Shown here: positions 55,346 to 64,000 of the stretch, in pieces
Layout: every line of letters starts with the position of its first letter
Position numbering within the stretch: position 1 is the stretch's first letter
Assembly: GCA_030867875.1 (NCBI GenBank)
Contig: JAOWCC010001501.1
Location: 14,971,524-15,035,523 of the forward strand
DNA length: 64,000 bases
Direction: 5' to 3'
DNA from: Actinernus sp. WN-2022
Lineage: Eukaryota > Cnidaria > Anthozoa > Actiniaria > Actinernidae
Made by a program: the position numbers and the translations under genes
Notes under the pieces: model-generated
Seen by the model: only the letters and a program-made list of their open reading frames with translations
What the model was told of the DNA's origin: nothing
Databases searched by the model: none

Positions 55346-56560
55346 CTCCATCAATTCCATGCTATGCATGTTATCTGCACATGATTATATGAAGAAAAAA
55401 CATTTTAATATGCAATAAAGAGGATAAGCAAGGCATAAAATAATCCTATTTGCCATTAATTCCTTTGTTTTACAGCACAGTATACGTGAAAATGATCTAG
55501 ACCAATGAGACTTATGATCAATTGGTCCAATACTTAAAACGTTTGACTCGGCAGGTATTTTATGGGGATAAGAGGTAGGGGGTAATGAGTACTAAATGGA
55601 TCGAAGAGAGTTAGACATTTCGTATGAGAAATAGCGCTTGACCAGAAATGTACCGAAACCGTCTCCTTTGGCTCTTTGAGGGACATGTTTTATGAGGTAC
55701 AAATCGACTTCATAAACTTCTGATCATATTTTTGCCTGGTTTGTGTCGTTGAATAACGCAGAAACCAGCTGTCGTGGGTTGGAATTTTCATGCGATTTTG
55801 AGCTTTATAGGCTACTAAGATATTGAATGCTGAAGTCAGCCTATTTGTCAAGATTCATTGTCGTGGAAATTAAGAAGGTGGAATCGCAAGGGTTGATTCA
55901 GGCTAACCTTACAGTTCGAGAAGTCGATGTAGATGATTGGGAAAACTTTTCGCGGAGCATCTGAACATTTCATCAATGGCGAGAGGTTAACAATTACCAA
56001 TTTCCAATCTCTTATTAGCCACTTTTACTGTAAACATCGACATATAAAGTGGTCTTATTATATATGACAGCGAGTTTTTCCTCTCCTGAACGAAATCATA
56101 CAAGCGATCGATATTCCTAACACCTTCGAGATACGTTTCGTAGCGATTCTAGGCCTTTAGTTATCGTTTCACTTCTTTCCTTTCAATATTATTTTCCTAG
56201 TTTGAAGAGAAAATGGCGCTTTCATCAGTGCACGTGGCATAACGTTTTCCTTACAACGAAGACGAGTTTGCCGGAAAGATTGGCTTAACTCGGTCCAAAA
56301 TTCGTTTTACTTCGTCCCAAAACAAATTGTATCCTGTAACGTAAATGGTAGGCGAAGTAGGCGCAAAAATGAAATGCTGTTTGGAACGGTTTAACTACAG
56401 TTAAACGTTAGAACAAGGATTATATTTGATTGACTAACTAATGCCTTTGTCGATCGTATTCAGGCCAAATAAAAAAGATCATAGGAAAATGGACTTATGG
56501 CTATTTTGCAGATGGCCATAAATTTTATGGATTTTATTAAAACTTGGATCAGTTGTTGCT
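55346..56560. other. No gene recognised
   Basis: No recognisable coding sequence or repeat family; a run of unique-looking sequence between the DIRS remains and the LINE. Confidence 0.5.
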
Positions 56561-56848
56561 GGATAACTGTTCTCCTGTCGTGCCCCGTGTGTCACGTGTG
56601 AATATTTAACAATTATTCGCCGCTTCGGCGAGGTAAATATCCACCACTATTCACCGATACTGAGGTGAATAATTGTATTAGTATATACCACACTGCAGGT
56701 GAATAGCCAGCACCAAATAGTTATTTTATGTTCTATCAAATGGACAAAAACTCGCGCAAGGTGATCGCTGCCTCGCTCGGAGGTGAATATGAAATAATAT
56801 TCACTGTTTGAGTAGCCAATCAGAGCGCGCGAAAAGTGATATTCACTG
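56561..56848. repeat. MITE-like repeat next to LINE insertion
   Basis: ACAATTATTCGCCGCTTCGG and several GGTGAATA/TATTCACC motifs in both orientations suggest a degenerate inverted-repeat element into which the LINE tail (56849) was inserted. Confidence 0.45.
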
Positions 56849-57008
56849 ATAATAATAATAATAATAATAATATTTATTTACCCACGATAAATTTACAGCG
56901 TTGCTGATGTGGTCGTGCTTATAACTACGCTATTCTACCCTAATAATAATGATAATAGTAATATAAGACTAATTAACTTATACTAATTAACTTATTCTAT
57001 TCAGTTAT

Positions 57009-59274
57009 TTACAGTAGTTCAGTGTTTCTTTTAAGATTGGTTTTAAAACTATTAAGTGATGCAGTTGACCTTAGGTCGTTACCGAGACTGTTCCAAAGCC
57101 TCGTACCTCTGTACGTTATTGACAATTTCAGGTAGTTGGTTTTCGGTGTGGGTAGACTGATACAGTGAGTGTTACGTAAGGAGTATGTAAGTATTCTCTT
57201 AGGAAAGGCATTACATAGTACAGGAGGAGCTAGGTTGTGAAAACATTTATGTACAAAACAGGCAAGTCTTAGGTTATAGTAATAGTTCAGTGGCTTCCAT
57301 TTGGCAGAGGCAGTTACATCCTGACGTGGTGTTAGCCAATGGAGTCCAAAAATTATCCTTGCAGCCCGGTAATGAATTCGGTTTAATGATTCTAGAAGTG
57401 TAAGTTGTATTACACGATCCCCAACATAGAAATCCATAAGTGATAGCAGGAAGGATAACCTTGAAGTAGAAGTCTAACTTAGCATGCTCAGGAAGAAAAT
57501 ACAGGGACTTTAGAAGGTTTAGCTTCTGCACATACGATTTAATTAGGTCAGTTAAGTGCTTGGACCAGCCTAATTTGTCATCTATAGATAACCCGAGGCA
57601 GCGTGTGCAGGATACCCTTCTTAAGTTGGAAGATCCAAACCTAACGGCTGCAATGGGTCCCATAAAAGAGCCTCTGTGTAATAGCATATATTCACATTTT
57701 TCCGGGTGAGCTGTCATTCGATTTGACATACACCAGTCATACATTATCTCAAGTACACTGTTTGCAGTGTTAATTGCCTCGTCAATGGTGGCCCCGGTCA
57801 CAGACACGGTGGTATCGTCTGCGTACATATATAGATTAGCGAACTCGTAATTGGAAATTGTATTGGGCAAATCATTGCAAAATATCGAGAACAGTATCGG
57901 TCCAAGGACCGATCCTTGTGGTATACCATATGTAACAGCTTGACTGCTGGAATGCACCCTGTTAATAACCGTAAACTGCTGCCTAGACTTAAGATAGTCT
58001 CTTAACCATGAGCGGGTGCTGTCCGACACGCCGAGGGTGTAAAGCTTGTGTAGTAGAACGTCATGATCTATTGAGTCAAATGCCTTTTTGAAGTCGAAGA
58101 ATATTGCACAGATGACTCTGTTTGCGTCAAGAGCCTTCCTCCAATGTTCCGTTATGTGTACCAGTAAGAGCTCAGTGGAGTGTGCTTTTTTATACGCCCA
58201 CTGATATGGACTGAATAGATCGTTTACGTCCATGTGATTTGTGAGGGAATCCGCAACTGTTGTCTCCATTAATTTGCTTGGTACGCTCAGTAGTGAAATT
58301 GGTCTATAGTTAGTCCTGTCTTCGGCATCATCCTTTTTAAATACAGGTGAGATCTTTGCCACTTTCCATGTGCTTGGAACCTTATACTGCGTTGCCGATG
58401 CCATGAACACAGCTGTGAGTGACGGCACGATGGCTGTATCTGCGAGCTTGAGCAGTTTAGGTTCAATACCGTCCGGACCGCAGGCCTTGTTGGGATTCAA
58501 CTTCCTTATCATATTGGTGACGCCCTTCTCCGTGATATTAATTTCGGTCTCTACTAGGACTGTAGCTACATCAGCTGCATTGGCAGGGTGAGAGCACTCT
58601 AGGCGTGGCGGTAGTTCCTCTGCTAGTTTTTCTCCCACTGTCGAGAAGTGTGTGTTTAAAATGTCTGCCTTTTCTGCATTGTCTGTTGCTAGAGATTGAT
58701 CATCACGCTTGATCGCGACGATTGGTGGATGTGTAGTTGTGCAGGTGGCGTCATTTACTAGTTTCCAGTATGACTTGCAATCTTTCACTATTGCAAACAT
58801 ATCCTTGTAATACGCCGTCTTTGCTTTGCGCACATCTGCAGTAATACTGTTCTTAAGTGATTTATATTCGTCCCATAGCTGGGTATCATTGAGTTTCATA
58901 GCGCGTTTGAGTGTTTTGTATCTCAGATTCATTCTGTGTCTGATCTGTGGTGTGATCCAAGGTAATGACTGGCTGCGCACCTTGAAGCTCCGCCGAGGGG
59001 CGTGGTCTTCACAGACCCCATTGTACAGTTTGGTCCAGGCCCAGTAGATATCGTCTAAGTCGTCAAAGACATTACAGACCGACCATGGAGCACATGTAAG
59101 ATCTTTCATAAATTCATTTTGATTGAAGTTCTTGTAGCTTCTAGCGGTTACGATCTTCGGTGGTGGACGGCGCACTTTAACATTAACTGTAGCTTGGATC
59201 AGCCTGTGGTCTGATATGCCGAGGTCGAGATAATCTGTTGACTTGATAGAATGTGTCTGATTAGAGCAGACCAT
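57009..59274 (-). pseudogene. LINE ORF2 reverse transcriptase with one internal frameshift
   Basis: The frame 59274-57274 continues from SDHRLI through the linker, NKACGPDGIEPKLLKLADTA, TNYRPISLLSVPSKLME, FFDFKKAFDSIDH, GIPQGSVLGPILFS and MYADDTT, the intact catalytic YADD, into the thumb. Near 57420 the frame shifts and 57437-57009 supplies the end (LESLNRIHYRAARIIFGLHW, RGTRLWNSLGNDLR). With the two shifts repaired in mind the protein matches the usual length of this LINE type; as it stands it is interrupted. Confidence 0.93.
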
Positions 59275-59998
59275 GCACGTCTATTAACGTAGTAGAGTGG
59301 TCGGTTATTCTGGTAGGTTCAGAGTTAAACACTTTGAGGCTAAATTGGGCTAGAATATTAAGTAGCCTATTTCCGAGGTAGGAGCAGCCGCCTTGAGGTT
59401 TGTTCAGTAAATCACAGTTCAGATCTCCGACCAAGCACAGATTTTTGTATTTCACCCATGTTTTCTCCAGCGGCTCGATAATGTTCTTGAAGAAATCGTT
59501 ATCACTGGGAGGCCTGTATATGTTTCCAAGTATGAGTGAGCTCGATTCAGTACTTATTTTGATCCAGATTGCTTCAACTTTTTTATAGTCCAAAGATTTA
59601 AGGTGTTGAACAGAAAGATGACTAGCCGTATAGACTATACATCCACCTCCTGGACCAGTAGACCTGTCGCGTCTAATCAGACGGTAACCGTCGATCGCAA
59701 CTTGTTTATTACTGATTGATTTGTCAAGGTTAGTTTCAGTCAAGGCCAGGATATCAAACTTGCATATTTGGAGTAATAATTTGACTTCGTCGACTTTTGA
59801 TCGGAGACCCCTTATATTCACATGGGCAATATTTAATAGGCTTGTACCTCGTACCAGTTTCTGTGCGAAATCAACAAGGAAATCAGAGTTATCTGACTCC
59901 GCTGAGCTGTTGAGATTCTCGGGACCAGGATTGACTTCGACATCACCGTCGAGTATTATTTGTCTTGTTGCTGTTGTGTTGCTGTAATATACACACAT
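59261..59998 (-). pseudogene. LINE ORF2 N-terminus: 2A-like motif and APE endonuclease
   Basis: The frame from 59998 (open back to a stop about 36 bases upstream) starts with a short leader. DVEVNPGP at 59944-59921 matches the 2A consensus D(V/I)ExNPGP. The APE endonuclease follows: HVNIRGLRSK (Asn), LALTETNLD (catalytic Glu), GGGCIVY, GNIYRPPS and VGDLNCD. The frame breaks near 59265, and the last endonuclease motif (ISDHRLI) lies in the next frame. Ribosomal skipping at this 2A would release a short N-terminal peptide. Confidence 0.88.
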
Positions 59999-60435
59999 GG
60001 CCGGGACATTCTTTTGATCCTTGCTCTTGTTCTATTAATTGCCCTCTTTTTAGGAAAGTGTACATGACTCCAGCGATGCATGACATTATGCTCCGATCCA
60101 TGCCGATTTGTTGGAATGTGTTGTTGGTATAGCCGGCTAATTTGTATGAAAGATTCGTTCGTTTGAGTTACAAAATCTTGTTTAGCATCACAGGAAGAAA
60201 ACGTTATTGCGTCCTGATAACCGTTGTTGAACAGTGGATTTGAGCCTTTGGTCGCATCAACATGTCCCTTCGTGCTATATCTAACATCTTCTGTTGTCTC
60301 CTGCTCCAAGAGAGCATATTGAAGTAAAAATATAAAACAAAATGCAGAACAACTTTGAACGCGTCTGAGCTTCATTACGTCATTACGTAATTTACAGCGC
60401 GCGCTGGGAGAACGGTTATGTTCTGGCTCGAGCAA
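59956..60435 (-). CDS. Open frame upstream of LINE ORF2, possibly ORF1 remnant
   Basis: 159 codons overlapping the ORF2 start in another frame. No zinc knuckle, PHD or esterase motif typical of ORF1 proteins is visible. It could be a chance frame in the 5' region. Confidence 0.25.
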   Translation of the reverse strand: MLEPEHNRSPSARCKLRNDVMKLRRVQSCSAFCFIFLLQYALLEQETTEDVRYSTKGHVDATKGSNPLFNNGYQDAITFSSCDAKQDFVTQTNESFIQISRLYQQHIPTNRHGSEHNVMHRWSHVHFPKKRAINRTRARIKRMSRPCVYITATQQQQDK

Positions 60436-61800
60436 CTTTTATGCTCTTCAAAAATTCAAATATGTCAGAGAAATATACAAACCAAAAATAACGGTATGAT
60501 ATGTGAAGTGATAAACTAAAAAAACAAACTAAAATAACGAACCTTGAGATGAAAAATGACTTTAATTAATGCTTTAAAATATAGAAGTAGACGGGAAAAC
60601 AGAGTGTTGTAGTGTGCAAATAAACTAACCAGAGTGCGAGAGGGATAATGACGGAATGGAAATTATAATACAAACGAAAATGTACTATAACTGAAAATAA
60701 CTGATGAGTAAAAGTACGGAAAGCAGGGATTAGAGAAATAGTATAATAAATAAAACAAAGAAAATGTAAACGATTCAACAATGTACTATGTATTAAGACC
60801 GCGGAATAATAAATAAGAGCACAACAAGAAGAAACTTGTCTATTAAGTAAAACAGCTAGAAGGTACCGACCAGCGAAATAGAAAACTGATTTTAAAGACA
60901 CAAAATATGGAGAAACACTACCAAAATACACCGGAAATGTCGAACTAACCTTTATACGTAGATGTATGAGCTGATGTTAAGAACAAGTAAATATTGTAGC
61001 AGTTAAAAATAGAATTTGGAGAGCTTAAAAAGACCATAACCGTACACCATTAGCGCGCGCAGCCTGATGTGGTATATACTAATATACTATAGGCAGGAGC
61101 CCATAATCAGGAGCGTCCATATAGTTGTTACGGCGATTTCACAAGTTGGGTTATTTTTAGATCATTTTTCATGCCAATCGGTGGGTTGTACCAGTGGCGG
61201 AACAAAAGATACGGTAACCTCATTAACTACTTTTGTTATATACCAACAACGTGGCTGCTACGCTTTTGTGATTTTATTCCCTTAGGAATTAATGATTGCA
61301 ACCCAAGAATAGCGGGAACCGTTCTAAAAAATAACCTAACTTGTGAAAATGCCGTAGCATAGAGCGGGTAGTATGGGAGATTCTCGCTCTTAGTTATGGG
61401 CTCTTGCTATTGGTTAATATCACGACAGACCATTCACAGGGCGAACTGACAGATGAACTCTTCTCAGTCCCTGAATCGCCTGTAGCAGCGGTAAAGACCA
61501 CAGGAAATGTTGGTAAGCATGAGGTTTGCCTTCTAGAGAAAAGTAAAGGTAACTTCAGAATCCTTAATTTGCGATTATAGTTTGTCATTGCCTTCAAGAG
61601 ATTTTACGATGTATATAGGAAACACGAAGTGAGTGATAATTATGAGAACATGTTTGAGTTCGTCGTTTTACAAAATGCCTTACCCCTTACCCCCTTCTCC
61701 CCTTACCCCTTAACTGCCTGTAACTTACATTTAGAGACCAAGCAACCTACACGTAAACAGTTCCTGTTGCTACAGTAGTCGGGACTTTTAAAAACAAACA
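60436..61800. other. No gene recognised
   Basis: AT-rich sequence with several open frames of no recognisable content. CCTTACCCC repeats near 61680-61710 lie about 100 bp downstream of the methyltransferase stop codon. Confidence 0.45.
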
Positions 61801-61801
61801 A

Positions 61802-62569
61802 GGTCAACATTTACAGGCAGACAGCTTTACCAACTCGTACACGTCTATGATTTTCCCATCTTTTACGATGGGAGGTTTGAATTGAGCCAGGCATTCCTTG
61901 CTGATTGAGCTGAAATCACAGATTCCACTCGATGAGGCATGTATAAAATCACATAACTCCTCAATATTGTCAAAAGGCGCTTTCCATGTCTCGCTCCTCA
62001 AACTCACTTCACCAAATCCTGCTTTGTTGGCATACTCTTCAACACATTCTATGTCATCGAAAATCCAGGTTTTACTTTCAAGGTTTCTCAGTTGATGATC
62101 AAGGCCGAGCTCTGTCAAAAGATTTCTCCAAGGATTTTGGCGTATATTCTTGAAATGTATCCTTCCTCCTTTCTTCAAACTGCGGTAAAGTTTCTTGAAA
62201 AACTCCTTATTAGAAACCCAGTGAAGAACACTGGTACAGAAAACTATGTCATAGCTCTCCTCTCCCTCACCTGGAAATCCAAAGCTGCTACCCACATCAA
62301 ACTCTAGGTTGACACTCGCATCACAGTGTGTTGCCTTGGCGAGTTTAATTCTCTCGGGATCGGGGTCTACGCCAAGTACTTTTCCCGTAGACCCCACGAG
62401 TTTTGCTAAGTATGCAGTCATTTCTCCGGTACAGCATCCCATGTCCAGTATGTGATCTCCTGGTGAACTTCATTTCTTTGATAATACTGACACCAATTTC
62501 TCTTTGCACTGAAAAGACGTTTTGATATATTGTGGCGATCGTTGTTGAACCAGACATGCTGAAAAGCAA
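61802..62569 (-). CDS. SAM-dependent methyltransferase (class I), one apparent frameshift
   Basis: Cytosolic-type small-molecule methyltransferase with the Rossmann fold. The N-terminal frame starts at ATG 62569 or, more likely, 62557 (MSGSTTIATIYQNV) and reaches KEMK at about 62470. One base appears missing there, and the next frame continues SPGDHILDMGCCTGEM, the SAM-binding motif I (usual form LDxGCGTG; here GCCTG). The acidic GVDPDPE, SYDIVFCTSVLHWV and LKKGGRIHF motifs follow, and the frame stops at about 61803. The layout resembles invertebrate juvenile-hormone-acid-methyltransferase-like proteins, but the substrate is unknown. An AG right before 62557 may be a splice acceptor. Confidence 0.85.
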
Positions 62570-62930
62570 TCATAGGTAGCCCACATGTATGGAAGCGGCT
62601 TCCATAGACATGCGTGAAATCTTTGAATTCGAAATAAAGTCAGTTTACTTTTTGTTAAATGTATATTGATCAGTTTTGTATCTTTGTATTGTCGGATGCG
62701 TTTTAAAGAGTTGAGAAGCAGCCTTATCAAATCATTAATAATTAATGAAGCAAGAACAAAGGAAATCACTGAGCGATATTAAAAGTGATCTGTAAATCTG
62801 CTAGAGATTTCGTCCTGATTTACATAAGCTTTTGCTTCAATTTTCTCGGCTAAAATAAGTCGTACTGAAAACACTACTCTATGCATCTAGACGTTTAATA
62901 AGTCCGATACAGAATTCGTGTCCGTGCTTT

Positions 62931-62992
62931 ATGGGATTTACAAACTCTCGCTCTCTCTCAGCTCGAGTTTGTAATCCCATAAAGCACGGCCA
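62931..62992. repeat. Short inverted repeat
   Basis: GTGCTTTATGGGATTTACAA pairs with TTGTAATCCCATAAAGCAC around a CTCTCTCTCAG loop. It lies upstream of the methyltransferase. Probably a small MITE. Confidence 0.7.
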
Positions 62993-63109
62993 CTCATTTT
63001 GTATCTTAGAAGTCTTACCAAGCGATCATTAAGACTCCATTTCTCGCCAATTTAGTCACTAGTTCATATTTTTTGTATTTAAGCTATATTTTATTTCACA
63101 TGTTTTATC

Positions 63110-63395
63110 TTTTTTACAATTTAAGTGCTTTCTGTCAAGAGGAGGATGAATCTTTAGAGCACTTTCTCTTCCACTGTCCCTTGGTTAACTCTTTTTGGCT
63201 CCAAATACAACAGTTTTTTTAAGAAATCACAATTCAGTGTTCCTAAATTGTATAAATGAAATTGATATTATTCTTGGAATTGTACTGATCCAGTTGATGA
63301 TTTTATATTGATCAATCATATTATTTTGGTTGCCAAGCAATATATTTTCAAGTGTAAATTACAAGGTGTGGTCCCATCGAATACTGCATTTTTTT
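63110..63395 (+). pseudogene. LINE C-terminal zinc-binding remnant
   Basis: The plus strand reads CQEEDESLEHFLFHCPLVNS and FW, the cysteine/histidine zinc-binding tail found after LINE reverse transcriptases (zf-RVT type). After several stops it continues with INHIILVAKQYIFKCKLQG. Highly decayed; no RT core is seen. Confidence 0.72.
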
Positions 63396-63478
63396 AAATA
63401 ATTAAAATAATTAATTTACGATACAGAGGTTTTTAAATTAATTAATTATTAATTATTTAAAAAAATACAGTATTAAAT
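63386..63478. repeat. AT-rich inverted repeat
   Basis: ATACTGCATTTTTTTAAATA pairs with TATTTAAAAAAATACAGTAT; the interior is rich in TTAATTAATT. It lies directly after the LINE remnant. Confidence 0.65.
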
Positions 63479-63479
63479 T

Positions 63480-63880
63480 TAAATTACAATGAATGCTTGT
63501 TCCAGCTCGGCCGTGAGAAGACGAATATTGTCTTTTTGCTATAAGCTATTTAGCATTAGAAAATAATCCCCCGCACGAGCCTCCATTGAGTGCTCGTTCC
63601 AGCTCGTCCGTAAGAAGACGAATATAATATTATCTATTCATTTGTTATTGAAGTGATATCAGCACATAAATATTCACGAGTGCTGGGGAGTTGAAGTAAC
63701 TGATGTTTTCTAAGTCAACTCCCCAATAGCCTGCGGACACAGCCGTCTTCTTTCGGGAGCCACATCTCAAAACGCGCCTCCCGTGAAAGACGTCTGTGAT
63801 TTGAGCCATATAATTCCATACTGATGACGTTATGTGGCCAGGATCTTGTCGTATTATATTGTCTGATTGGTGCTTTACTC
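63480..63880. other. Short direct repeats, no gene
   Basis: GTTCCAGCTCGGCCGTGAGA at 63499 recurs as GTTCCAGCTCGTCCGTAAGA at 63595. TAGCCTGCGGACACAGCCG at about 63728 resembles an isolated TAGCCTGC end. No coding sequence. Confidence 0.5.
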
Positions 63881-63888
63881 GGTCACGC

Positions 63889-63997
63889 ACAAAGGTTTCA
63901 ATACGAGGCCCCGTGCTAAATTAAATGTATTCTTTTCGGCACAGAGAAAAGAATAAATTTAATTTAGCACAGAGCCTCGTATTGAAACCTTTGTGTG
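63889..63997. mobile_element. Foldback MITE at right edge
   Basis: CACAAAGGTTTCAATACGAG pairs with CTCGTATTGAAACCTTTGTG, and inner arms pair over TGCTAAATTAAAT. It is related to the 10430-10615 element (ACAAAGGAATCAATACGAG). The outer flank is cut by the window end. Confidence 0.8.
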
Positions 63998-64000
63998 TGA

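Larger units (their letters stand above)
56849..60000 (-). mobile_element. APE-type LINE, nearly complete, (ATT)n tail
   Basis: Minus-strand element with ORF2 (endonuclease plus reverse transcriptase) from 59998 to 57009, a short 3' UTR, and an (ATT)n tail at 56849-56872. Only two frame breaks are seen in ORF2, so this copy is relatively young. The 5' limit is unknown; an open frame at 60435-59956 may be ORF1. No target duplication was identified. Confidence 0.88.

Noticed and set aside
63110..63395. Host zinc-finger gene
   Set aside because: The Cys/His pattern and neighbouring residues fit a LINE C-terminal domain, and several stops interrupt it.

Overview
This window looks like nuclear DNA of an invertebrate animal, most likely a cnidarian such as a stony coral. 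That is an inference from content: AT-rich sequence, spliced genes with GT/AG introns, several clades of non-LTR retrotransposon, a DIRS-type tyrosine-recombinase retroelement, pogo/Tigger DNA transposon remains, tRNA-derived SINEs, and very many foldback (MITE-like) elements and minisatellites. There is no bacterial or phage gene organisation.

Left third (1-21 kb): one host gene dominates. On the minus strand, seven coding exons of an organic anion transporting polypeptide (SLCO/OATP) can be joined from the start codon at 20770 to a seventh exon ending at 248. Every exon junction keeps the reading frame and the last part of the gene lies beyond the left edge. Its introns are filled with repeats: a foldback element with 9-bp target duplications (2480-2871), a 2.1-kb foldback element (3246-5343), a decayed pogo/Tigger transposon (5998-7412), a 30-bp and a 52-bp minisatellite, a perfect 150-bp palindrome (15271-15420) with two relatives, LINE 3' ends and a SINE.

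Middle (21-45 kb): this part has almost no host genes and consists of nested inverted-repeat elements. A 36-bp minisatellite (about 21.45-22.2 kb) is followed by a 7.3-kb element with 1.6-1.8-kb inverted arms (23639-30921), which carries a decayed PH-like/coiled-coil gene piece. Next come LINE fragments (33-37 kb), then a 6.9-kb TTAA-flanked composite element (37375-44322) holding a truncated protein-kinase N-lobe, a LINE scrap and a Harbinger-like insertion. A second TTAA element (44327-45331) abuts it and shares one TTAA.

Right third (46-64 kb): a broken-up DIRS-like retroelement is spread over 46.4-54.4 kb. It has a gag-like zinc-knuckle ORF with a VNTR, a reverse transcriptase fragment, a tyrosine recombinase and downstream split direct repeats. 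It is interrupted by a 107-bp satellite with three-monomer periodicity, a diverged local duplication, a SINE and MITEs. A nearly full-length APE-type LINE on the minus strand (56849-about 60 kb) has a 2A-like motif at the N-terminus of its ORF2. A SAM-dependent methyltransferase gene with one apparent frameshift (61802-62569, minus) is the second host-type gene. The right edge holds LINE remains and a foldback element.

The two host-type genes show no functional link. The main biological content of the window is the layered history of transposable elements, including at least two composite inverted-repeat elements that contain pieces of host-like genes.
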